Source: Antedon bifida (taxonomy: Eukaryota; Echinodermata; Crinoidea; Comatulida; Antedonidae). From it: a stretch of DNA of 64,000 nucleotides. A model generated the notes under the pieces. That model saw only the letters and a program-made list of their open reading frames with translations, searched no databases and was not told where the DNA came from. Location of the stretch: positions 29,753,401-29,817,400 of the forward strand of contig OY727097.1 in NCBI GenBank assembly GCA_963402885.1, in the 5' to 3' direction. Positions 13,901 to 23,800 of this stretch are shown piece after piece. The translations under genes were made by a program, and so were the position numbers. How positions within the stretch are numbered: position 1 is the first letter of the stretch; each line of letters starts with the position of its first letter.

Positions 13901-16900
13901 ACGAAGAGAATTACTTTTATTACTAAAAATATCACAGACAAGATTGTCCACAAATTACAATGGTGAATCGTAAAATGAATGAAATTATTTAAATAATCTT
14001 TTTTACATTTTTGTATATATTTATATTGGATCACATTTTATAGTTTAGTTATTTTATTTTCAACCTGTTATTGGTGTTTTACACTGTTGGCTTGAAATAA
14101 AGAATAAAGAATAAAGAAAATCTCATCCAAGCCCATATTTGTTAAATCTCTATAAAAGAGAATCACTTTTAACTTGCTGTTATTAGTATTATCGGTATTA
14201 TTAGGACTTGCCAACACTGAATAATATACAAAAGTTACTGACGACACTAGTCTGGTAGAAAAGAAAACAATTGTTTGTAGAAAAGTGATGAAATCACTAT
14301 ACTGTACTATCCTTCTGGTGCAGAACAAAAAAACAAATGAAATAAATAGGGCAGGGAAAATTAGTGATTAGTTTTCCAATTTAATTTACAGTATGACAAA
14401 AATAACAACTTCAATGTTAAGGCAGGGAAAAACTTACGATAATAGTTTTCAATTTTTAATTTACAGTGTAACAAAAATAAACACAAAAACTTCCATGTTA
14501 ACAGAATACAGTACTGTATGAAAGAAACACACAACCTATATTGTAAAGTAAAATCTGAAAAGTATTGTAAGGCTTTTAAAAATAAATAATGATTCTAAAA
14601 GCCTTTCTTTTGGGGGTAGATTATGTATGAATAGGAGATCAGTGAGGTACGAAAAGGTGTGTCTTAAGGTGTGTACATTACTTTACCTGAAAACCGGTCA
14701 CGGTTCATTGCTTGAGAAGAACCATAAAAGGATTTTTAAAATGTGGGCAATAGTTCAGAGCTCAAACAATGAGAAACATGGTTATCTATTGTTTAGTTAA
14801 GCTTTGTCTACACTATCAAACTAGTTTGAAAAAAAAGTGTGATGTGCCCACATAATGGTAGAGACATGCCCAAATATGATAGTGATATGACATCATCATG
14901 TCCATATGGACACATCAATTTTTTTTGTCACATATTATAAACTTTGATAGTGTAGACAGAGCTTTACCGAGGTTCACATTAAAATATGTTAAGTTCACTT
15001 TAGTACTTAACATACTGTAATTGTTTAATGTTTGAACAAATTGACCATGAGAATTTTTTAATCAAAATAAACACCAAATTGTAGTAAAAAGTGTAGTTTA
15101 TTGAAATAGAAATAACAGAATATTTGTGAATAGGCAAAAAATTAATTAATTTTGTGAATTTCTTGAATGCAAACTTACCAAAATGTTTTTCTACATGTAT
15201 CACAGGCGCTGTAATCTTGGTCTGTAAAAAAAACAAATAGTTATGTCATACTTTATATGAAAGAATCCTTGGGGGAGAGTAAGGAGGCACATTCAGGACC
15301 CAACAAATTACCAGCCACCATTGGATAGGGCCTTGTGTTAAAACATATATAGCCCTTCATTCATTTCACAGGAAAAAGCACTGTCTACACTATCAAACTT
15401 TATGTGACAACAAAATGTGATGCATATTTGGGCATATCACTACCCTATTGGGAACATCACACATTTTTGTCAAACTAGTTTGATAGTGTAGACAGAGCTT
15501 AATATAAGTTTCCCAAAGGAGAGGTTAGTACTAACTTATCAAAATAATAACATGTTACAGTTACATCTAAATGAAACGGTAGGTACTAAAAATATTTATA
15601 GTGAAAACCGGATGGATAAGAATGTGTACATACATCATTTAAAAGCCTTTAAGGCATCATTTTTTTAGATTTAGAACACAGACTACACAGTGCATTATAG
15701 TGCATACAAACAAAAACCTAGTACTAAAACAATAAAGTGTACAGAAGAAGTATGCCCAAATAAGGCAATGTATTCTCACTTGTCCTTTTACTGTAATTTT
15801 CCTAAGTTCTGTACAGTGAGTTAGTGACTGTACAAAAAGTGCTAAAGTTATTTTCAGTAAAAATTACAATTTGATCATTAATTGAATGCAACAATACAGA
15901 ACATTAATTATACAATTAATAATTTGTTTTACAGTACTGTGTTGTAGATTATCAATTTCAATACCAAAAAGTAAAATTAATTCAATAATCAGAATATTAC
16001 AGTGTACAGTACAGGAAGTGACCTCAATAATATATTGTTATATAACAAAATATTTAAATACTAAATAAATTTATCTATAGACAGATTACAACGTCATTCA
16101 GGAAAACCGCTGAAGCAATTCAGTGAAATCACCACACCCAAAAATTCACTGAAATCGACGGCACCAAGTATAAACACTCGATTACTGGAAAACCAACTTT
16201 TACATTTGATAATGATCAATTGGTTGTTTTAATGTTATAAAAAAATAAAGAAAAAACAGCGGATAATCTCATCCAATAAGAACAAAGAAACTGAAAAAAA
16301 CAATGGCCACCAAATTTAGGAGCAACTGTGCTCATCTTGAAAAAGGAAACCTGATATTAATGCATGGAGATTATAGGTATTAAATTAGTAATGGGGCCCC
16401 GTTTAGGTGTTACTGATGATGGATGTGCTGTACTTTAAATGTGGAACATTTGTTGTCCAAAAACCTTGGTTCCAAACATGTTTTTGTACAATAATTTTAT
16501 TAATCAAGGGTCAACAATAATGAAGAATATAATTAATGCAGAAAAAGCTACAAAGGTGTGTTACTTGATAGTTCACTCTAGATAAAGATAACTCTTTTAA
16601 TTTACTTATTTGCAAAACAAACAAAAAATCAGGACGAGATCTTGAAAACTATGGACATTTTATTGACAAAGGAAAAATGTACAGTACTTTCAAGACAAAT
16701 GCTTTGCATGTATTTTTCAAATAGTAATTGGTCTTCCGTAAAATGTATCATATCACCACAACCAAAGTGATATCAGTAATATTATTACTAATCATTTTCC
16801 TTTCAACTTCTATAATGAGTAACTATTGTTATTTGTTTTTCTTTATCCCAGAGTTGGAAAAAAATGTTTAAGACCTACCTACTAGTGAAGAAATGTCCGA

Positions 16901-18167
16901 TAACATTGGTACAAATCATTGATCAAAATGGTACCATTGTCTATGGGTTTGATAATGATATTGATAGCATTTTATTTATTTTGGCTTTATTGAGGTGAAA
17001 CTTTTTCTAAAATTTAAGAATTTATCCTTCCTGCTATTGCTATATTATTTTAACTCTATTATTTATTTTATACTATTATATTATATTATTATATAGACGG
17101 ACAGACGGAACTGTCGCTTCACAAAAGTATGAAAGCATATAATGATCATTTAGATAAAAAAAATGCCCTGTAGGCTCTATGGGATCTAATTTACAAAAAA
17201 CATTAATTTTTGCTATAGGATCCTATGCTACTGTCATTCACAGAACGCAATAAATTAATCCCACATGATTTGTTATATTTTGTTTTTGCTTTAATTAAAT
17301 GAATAAATTAAATGAAGGACTAGGCCTATCAATAAAATGTGAAAATATTTTACAATAGAAATACAATACAATAGGTCTATCAACTCGACTCCACTCTATT
17401 TGTCTGCCACACCAACATGCATTTTTTAATACCTAACTGAACTGTACCTACCTATACTTGGCCTAGAAAATGAAATATTGTACTTTCTGTATAGTTATTG
17501 AAACACTGGTCTTCAAAATTGGCATTTTAAAAGTGGAAAACCAAAATAAAATATTTAAGCTAAGCTGCTCAACACGGATTCCACCCTAGGCTAGCCTTCG
17601 CCATACAAATTGTCTGCGTATACCACCACCATGCCATTTCGCTTGTTGTGCCAAAATAAAAACAAGCCAAAGTCGCTTTGAAATAAATACGCAAAAACGA
17701 ATGTGTCCGCGTGAGAAAGCGGCTTAATTTTGAAATGGAGATTTTAGTTTTTAATTTCGTATATTAGAAATTATAATTGTCCACTTAAAAAGAATATATT
17801 TCAATTAAACGCTAGCAAGGGTTGTCAGACGACGATTCTAGCCTAGGCTAGGCCGGAAACTTGGAACGTATCACGAACGAGGGCGGTGGTCAGGGCGCGG
17901 CTTGTGTGGCGGGTGCGGCCATTCTTCTCGGCGTTGTCTAGCCTAACCCATTTTGACAACTACCGAATGTAAACAAACATAGACACAGATTTCATGGCGA
18001 TAAAATCATGTAATAACTTAATAAAAACTACAAAATGGAAAATAAAACTTACCGTCTTCGGTACATTTTGAATAATCACAATACTTGTTGTGAATAACCC
18101 GTTGGCCAGCCACGGATTTGTCGGTTTTGATCGGCAGATCCTCAACATCTTCCATTGACTGCGCCAT
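4966..18167 (-). CDS. AN1-type zinc-finger protein, N-terminal part (3 exons, continues past left edge)
   Basis: Three exons join in phase: 18053-18167 (115 bp, ATG in AAAATGG context, donor GTAAGT), 15179-15221 (43 bp) and 4966-5020 (55 bp, acceptor TTCTTGCAG, donor GTAAGC). The joined 71 residues contain C30-x4-C35-x9-C45-x2-C48-x4-C53-x2-H56-x5-H62-x-C64, the full ligand set of an AN1 zinc finger (ZFAND family). C53 is created exactly at the exon 2/exon 3 junction, which supports the splicing. An acidic stretch (residues 5-10) precedes the finger. AN1 proteins of the ZFAND1/2 type bind p97/proteasome or ubiquitin pathway components; whether this one does is unknown, because the rest lies beyond the window or in exons I could not find in 1-4965. 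No paralogue is assigned. The last exon ends in phase 0. Confidence 0.78.
5175..5317. mobile_element. M1 MITE copy, right end tandemly amplified
   Basis: Left TIR is intact after AATA. The right TIR is mutated (GATAGAGTAGACAGTACTT), and this variant end is repeated three more times in the array that follows. Confidence 0.85.
5285..5803. repeat. Tandem repeat, ~128-135 bp unit, 4 copies, containing an M1 end
   Basis: Units begin near 5295, 5430, 5559 and 5687. Each contains GTTTGATAGAGTAGACAGTAC (mutated M1 end), AGGCCAATATCTATTCATGG, and GGTGTCCCCTTAATAAGGGT. Copies 2-4 are nearly identical. Confidence 0.9.
6369..6840. repeat. Degenerate ~82-107-bp tandem repeat, about 5 copies
   Basis: AAAGAAATATTCACATAAAA, CTTCAAATAGGTATTCTTAA and ACATTGTTCAAAATAGTACA recur at about 6369, 6451, 6541, 6622 and 6728 with growing divergence. 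Confidence 0.85.
6841..9289. other. Intron 2 of AN1 gene, left part
   Basis: AT-rich intron sequence. The only features seen are the hAT-like element at 7852 and a CCTATTAAGGGGACAC segment near 8365 related to the GGTGTCCCCTTAATA motif of the 5.3-kb array. Confidence 0.5.
7852..7968. mobile_element. hAT-like MITE (CAGTGGC ends)
   Basis: Left end CAGTGGCTAAACCCAGTGGC and right end CAGCGTTATGCCACTC are imperfect inverted repeats of the CAGTGGCRTAAC type common for hAT elements. The core is GGCCCC-rich. Confidence 0.5.
9290..9690. repeat. Purine-rich (A/G) tract
   Basis: About 400 bp of nearly pure A/G on the plus strand (GAAGAAAATGAAGAG-like). The minus-strand ORF covering it is Phe/Leu/Ser-only low complexity. 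Confidence 0.8.
9700..11240. other. Intron 2 of AN1 gene, middle part
   Basis: No exon or repeat recognised. Short ORFs at 9988-10231 on both strands have no recognisable domain. Confidence 0.5.
11246..11640. repeat. Pyrimidine-rich degenerate tandem tract
   Basis: About 390 bp almost entirely C/T on the plus strand, built from CTCCCTTYATTTCYCTCT-like units of 19-20 bp. The 116-residue ORF here is a composition artefact. Confidence 0.85.
12911..12951. repeat. Perfect 17-bp inverted repeat, 7-bp loop
   Basis: GAGCATAGAGATATTAT at 12911-12927 and its exact complement at 12935-12951 around TATTACT. Lies in AN1 intron 2. No miRNA-like extension is visible. Confidence 0.85.
13363..13667. repeat. 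25-bp minisatellite, about 12 copies
   Basis: Unit TTGAACCCTGGCACTGGGTC then CAGTA (25 bp). The first unit reads ACAACCCTGGCACTAGGTC, identical to the SINE segment at 50124-50142. Long ORFs on both strands here are repeat artefacts. Confidence 0.9.
13668..14798. other. Intron 2 of AN1 gene, right part
   Basis: Nothing coding. A GAATAAAGAATAAAGAATAAAG run at 14099-14118 may be a retroelement tail. A ~70-bp GGCAGGGAAAA..TTTAATTTACAGT segment is repeated near 14351 and 14420. Confidence 0.5.
14799..14964. mobile_element. M1 MITE copy
   Basis: Complete copy, TIR AAGCTTTGTCTACACTATCA, ending GACAGAGCTT then TA. The ~100 bp to its right is shared with 26129-26226. Confidence 0.85.
15376..15500. 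mobile_element. M1 MITE copy
   Basis: Complete, slightly short copy in intron 1-2 territory of the AN1 gene; TIR AAGCACTGTCTACACTATC. Confidence 0.85.
15501..18052. other. Intron 1 of AN1 gene
   Basis: AT-rich with no recognised element until the CpG-richer zone 17820-17940 near exon 1. Confidence 0.5.
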
Positions 18168-18270
18168 TTTTGCCCAGTATACCACACCCTCTCTGGCGTA
18201 TTCTTTTCATCCGGGCGTTTGGCCCAATGGCCCCACCCCGGTGGTCACAGCATACCTATTGTTTACCTTT
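18168..18270 (-). promoter_or_regulatory. 5' UTR / proximal promoter of the AN1 gene
   Basis: The ~100 bp upstream of the ATG are GC-rich compared with the surroundings. On the minus strand they contain an ATTGG (inverted CCAAT) motif at about 18224-18228. No TATA box is evident. Intron 1 just downstream (17820-17940) is also locally GC- and CpG-rich, so a CpG-type promoter is likely. The transcription start is not resolved. Confidence 0.4.
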
Positions 18271-19862
18271 TTTATAATAATATGTTCTATACGTTCTTTT
18301 GCCTACCGAAATATTAACTTAAAACAATGGGCTAAAAATAGGTAGGCCTATTGCAAAAATCAGATATCAATCTCAAATAGATTTTAGGCTCTTTTACTAT
18401 TCTAGGCTTCAAACAATTAAAAAAAATAAAACAAATGAAATAATTTATTTTAAGCACAGCTTACGCATTTTCAAAAAAAGTAAAATCAATTGCTATTTTT
18501 AATTAATAAAATCACAAATAATTCCGCAAAAATATATGAGGCCTATTGAAATGTGTGTGGCAATGGCTCGATATCTATATTTTTATCTTTATTAGTCTAT
18601 TAAACTACATAATAAACATTTTAGGCGCGCTATGAATAGATTTTAACTCTAAGTGCTATTATTATAATCATGTTGAATTGAAACACTAGCTAAATTGTGT
18701 ACGATAGTAATAAGAGATAATCAACACTACTACTAGTTTATTGACGCACCTTTATTTATTTGTAAAATTAAAAAATCAACCCGTACGAAAACAAGTTGCT
18801 TAGATAATAAAAAATAGCATAATGATATGAATTAATTTAATATTCGACTTAAAGCAGTATAATAGGCCTACTGTTTAATTACTCATTCGCCAATGAAAAT
18901 TAAGGAATCAAAATAAATTATGACATCACTGCATTATAATTAACTTTATCCAATCAGCATCATAAACGAACTCCTACTTTTCATTTAAGAGTTGCGCGGT
19001 ATTTTTTTTTCAGGCTAAATAATTGTTGTGTATACTTTACTAGGCCTAATAATCAAATAAATCAGAGTTGAACAGAAATAAGTAAAAGAAAATATATTCA
19101 TAAAGATAATATTACCCCTAAAATATTTAAAATGTTACTGTATTTTGAATAGGCAATTTTGTAGTTAGTTTTTCACTTTGAACACAAATTTGACGAAGAC
19201 AAAACAGATTACAGGGTATAATTACTTGATTTACAAAATTGTAAGAAAAAAAATAATTTAGTCAATTGGAAACGCGACATTGTCTAAGATTGTTAAATTT
19301 AACCGTTTTATTTTGTCACAATATTTAAGCGAAATCACTTTTGTAAAAGTCGTAACTTAAATTTGTTTTAAATGGCATAGTCAAACTTCTTTGATTTTAT
19401 TCATCTTCATTTTTAATATTTTGGGAGACAATGCATCTTAAATAAGTAGCTTTATTATAGGGTATTGCTTTAAATGTACTAGGAGACGAATTCTAGTTTG
19501 TATCGATCGATAATTCGGCGTGTGTAGGTGTAGACCAACCGCATGATCAAAGGTGTTGATGTGTTCATCACAATCATCATCACGTCTCCGTCGGTGGATA
19601 TCCTGCGTTGTAAACCATCTTCGTAGGCCTACTTTTAAAAATCATCAACGTCGTTAATTGTTTTGGTAGTCCGTTTACTTGTTTATTTATTCTCTATAAA
19701 CGTCAACAAGAAAACAAACAAAAACCGACGCAGCGGTGATATAGAAGACAATTTACAAAAAAATCATAAAGACCGTCGTTTTATCTTGTATCGATCATCG
19801 TCTGGAACAGAAAGCGGCATCATTGCGATCCCGTCACATTCAATGGTTAGACCGTGCATAAA
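18271..19862. other. Intergenic, nothing recognised
   Basis: AT-rich DNA between the AN1 promoter and the first M2 copy; no coding signal. Confidence 0.5.
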
Positions 19863-19994
19863 GTTCCCACTCTAGGACGTAACGCAATGACGTAAACGCA
19901 ACGCAAGCGTGTTAATCAATGACAAGCGACAGTTTGAATAATCCATTGCGTTTAGTTGCGTTACGTCCTTTGTGTTGCGTCTCTAGTGGGAACC
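19863..19994. mobile_element. M2 MITE copy
   Basis: Inverted-repeat element with ends GTTCCCACTCTAGGACGTAA / GTCTCTAGTGGGAAC and an inner ACGCAACGCAAGCG...GACAAGCGACAGTTTG block; family M2. Confidence 0.8.
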
Positions 19995-20574
19995 ACGCAT
20001 TAGACAAATCGGAAAATGCATCCACAACATAAACATTGGGCCAAGTTCAGTTTATTGTTTAGGCCCAGAGCTCCCATCTAAACTCCTTGCATACCGTTAT
20101 TATGGACTTTACAAAATAAACATTTACCAATTGTATTTTAAAGTTTCAGAAATTTATTTAAAAATCACATAGGGGCCTATATCGTAAATGTTTCCTTATA
20201 TATTGATAAAATATTATAAAACTATCTTTCCAAATATAAACTCTAATCATATATTTATTTCTTGATCTTTTATACATAAAATATAGTTTATTTCATTAAA
20301 ACGTTTATAAAGACACACTATGTAATGGCATCATTCATCTCATATCTTATATTTTATCATTGTATTGCATTTTTTATGACATTATAAAACACCTATTTCA
20401 GTACCTATTTTATTTATATTGTGTAGACATACAAGTACTGTAAATAGATTTTAATTTTCTGAATACATACAAGAGTGCAGAAACATAAACTATAGAGGAC
20501 TCACTTCTATTTTTTTGCAAATATTTAAAATGTTAAAAGACTACATTAAAACTATCTAACATAACGTTGTAAAT

Positions 20575-20603
20575 TTTATTTACTTGCATTTCTAGGCTTT
20601 ATT
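20575..20603 (-). terminator. Candidate poly(A) signals of the RING-FG gene
   Basis: Minus-strand AATAAA occurs at 20598-20603 and 20575-20580, about 265-290 bp past the stop codon. If used, the 3' UTR contains the complete M1 inverted-repeat element at 20677-20789. No closer AATAAA was seen. Confidence 0.4.
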
Positions 20604-20676
20604 AATATGTGCTAAATGGTTATTAAACATTTAATTACAGAAACTATTCTTGGTGGTTATAGCCTTCACCTCTTTT

Positions 20677-20789
20677 AAGCTCTGTCTACACTATCAAGTG
20701 CGTTAGTGATATGACGTCATCGTGTCCATATATGGGCACATCATATTAATATATTAGTCAGAAAAAGTTTGATAGTGTAGACAGAGCTT
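20677..20789. mobile_element. M1 MITE copy in probable 3' UTR of RING-FG gene
   Basis: Both TIRs present, internal deletion near the left arm. Flanked by TTAAGC.. / ..GCTTAA. Confidence 0.85.
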
Positions 20790-20865
20790 AACATGTTGTT
20801 ACTGGTTGTTAGTCTTGCATTTACTTCTGTTCGAATCTTTGTTAAAGTCTCAGTGCTTAACTTCA

Positions 20866-23800
20866 TCAAATATTTTCCTCTTCAACTTCGAACGTTTGTT
20901 CGTTTTTTCCTTCATCTTCCTCAACTTCTTTCTTAATAGATGGTACTTCAGTAGGATTCAATTTTATTATCCGTTTAGCGACTTCTACTCCTTGTGTAGA
21001 GGTGCTTTCAGAAGCTTGTTGATTTCCAGTTACAGAGGATGCTTCACATGACGCCTTACCAGCAGTAATTGATTTCTGACCACCAAATACAGAGGTGGTA
21101 CCAATTGATGTGTTGTTTCCAGAAGTAGCAGTACTAGATACTTCTTGCTTTATCAAACAACCAGAGGTTCCAGGTTTATTTTCAAAAGGAGAGTTATCTG
21201 AAGAACCTGCAGATGGACTAGAATCTGAATGACTGCCGATTAAACCAAATCCTTGGTTGGAAGTTACAGATGTTGATTTTATTCCAAATTGAGAACCGCC
21301 AGTACTGGTTTTTGAAGAACTTTCAAATACAGATGTACCAGACATTGATAGATTTTCAAATGACAAAGCTGTATCTTGTTCAGTAGGACCAAGTACATTT
21401 TCTACCGGAGAGACATTAGAAGAATGTTTGCTACCTGTTGTTACTAAATCCGTGTTGGTGGAATATTGGTTTCCAACCTTTTGAGCATCACTGATAGTTT
21501 TTGAAACACTTCCAAATTTAGAGGGAACAAATGTTGGTTGACCTCCAAATGAGAAGCGTGAAGCTGGTTCATTGCCAATGGTAGAGGTTACTGATATTTG
21601 TTGATTTCCAAATGGAGAGGGGTTGGTTGAATATTGGTTTTCAACCTTTTGAGCATCACTGCTAGTTTTTGAAACTCTTCCAAATTTGGAGGGACATATT
21701 GTTGATTGACCTCCAAATGAGAAGCCTGAAGCTGGTTTATTGCCAATGGTAGAGGTTACTGATATTTGTTGATTTCCAAATGAAGAGGTGTTGGTGGAAT
21801 ATTGGTTTTCAACCTTTTGAGCATCACTGCTAGTTTTTGAAACTCTTCCAAATTTGGAGGGACCTATTGTTGATTGACCTCCAAATGAGAAGCTTGAAGC
21901 TGGTTTATTGCCAATGGTAGAGGTTACTGATATTTGTTGATTTCCAAGTAACATAGATTGTTGGTTCCCACTACTGGTTTTAAATGCATTTCCAAATGCA
22001 GAAGGACCTATTATAGCAGATTGACTTCCAAGTCCAACCCCAGAAGATGTACTTTTACTGCCAATTGTAGAAGTTACTTTTGGTGCAGTTTGTTGGTTTT
22101 CATCGTTTAGAGTGTCACTGCTGGTGTTTGATGTATTTCCAAATCCCCTAATACGTTGTGGTTGTCCTCCAAATAAACCAGTACTTTGTGATGCTTGACT
22201 TCCAAATGGGCTAGTATTTTGTGATCGTTGATTTCCAGATAATGAAGTACTTTGTGATGGTTGATTTTGAACCATACAAGTACTTGTTGATGACAGAGTT
22301 CCAAAGACCGAAGTACCTTGTGAGGGCGGTTGACTTCCAAAAAAGGAATTGCTATGCGAGGGCCGATCACCCAATAGACTGGTACCGTGTGTTTGGCCTC
22401 CAAATGCATGCGATGCCTGACCTCCAAATGTACTAGTTCCTATTGAGGTCTGACCTCCAAATACACCAGTTCCTTGTGTTGGTGGAGCTCCAAATGCACT
22501 AGTTCCTTGTGATGCCTGGCCTCCAAAGGCACCAGTTCTTTGGGATGCATGACCTCCAAATGTATTAGTACCTAGTGAGGTCTGACCTCCAAATGCACCA
22601 GTTGCTTGTGATGTCTGACCTCCAAATGCACTAGTTCTTTGTGATGCCTGATCTCCAAATACACCAGTTCCTTGTGCTGCCTGACCTCCAAATGTAGAAG
22701 TTCCTTGTGATGTCTGACCTCCAAATGTGAAAGTTCTTTGTGATGTCTGACCTCCTAATACACCAGTTCCTTGTGATGGTTGAAATCCAAATACACCAGT
22801 TCCTTGTGATGCCTGACCTCCGAGGGTACCCATACCTTGTGATGGTTGACGTTGAACTCCAAATAAACCATTTGACTGTTGACTTCCAACCACACCAGTA
22901 CTTGCTGATGACAGACTCCCAAAGGCTGAAGTACTTTGTGAGGGTGGCTGACTTCCAAACAAGGAATTGCTATGCGAGGGCCGATCTCCCAATAGACTGG
23001 TAACGTGTGTTTGGCCTCCAAATGCATGCGATGCCTGACCTCCAAATGTACTAGTTCCTATTGAGGTCTGACCTCCAAATACACCAGTTTCTTGTGTTGT
23101 CTGAGCTCCAAATGCACTAGTTCCTTGTGATGCCTGGCTTCCAAATGCACCAGTTCTTTGGGATGCATGACCTCCAAATGTACTAGTTCCTATTGAGGTC
23201 TGACCTCCAAATACACCAGTTCCTTGTGTTGTCGGAGCTCCAAATGCACTAGTTCCTTGTGATGCCTGGCCTCCAAAGGCACCAGTTCTTTGGGATGCAT
23301 GACCTCCAAATGTATTAGTACCTAGTGAGGTCTGACCTCCAAATGCACCAGTTGCTTGTGATGCCTGACCTCCAAATTCACCAGTTCTTTGTGATGCCTG
23401 ATCCCCAAATACACCAGTGCCTTGTGCTGCCTGACCTCCAAATGTAGAAGTTCCTTGTGATGTCTGACCTCCAAATGTACTAGTTCCTATTGAGGTCTGA
23501 CCTCCAAATACACCAGTTTCTTGTGTTGTCCGAGCTCCAAATGCACTAGTTCCTTGTGATGCCTGGCTTCCAAATGCACCAGTTCTTTGGGATGCATGAC
23601 CTCCAAATGTACTAGTTCCTATTGAGGTCTGACCTCCAAATACACCAGTTCCTTGTGTTGTCGGAGCTCCAAATGCACTAGTTCCTTGTGATGCCTGGCC
23701 TCCAAAGGCACCAGTTCTTTGGGATGCATGACCTCCAAATGTATTAGTACCTAGTGAGGTCTGACCTCCAAATGCACCAGTTGCTTGTGATGCCTGACCT

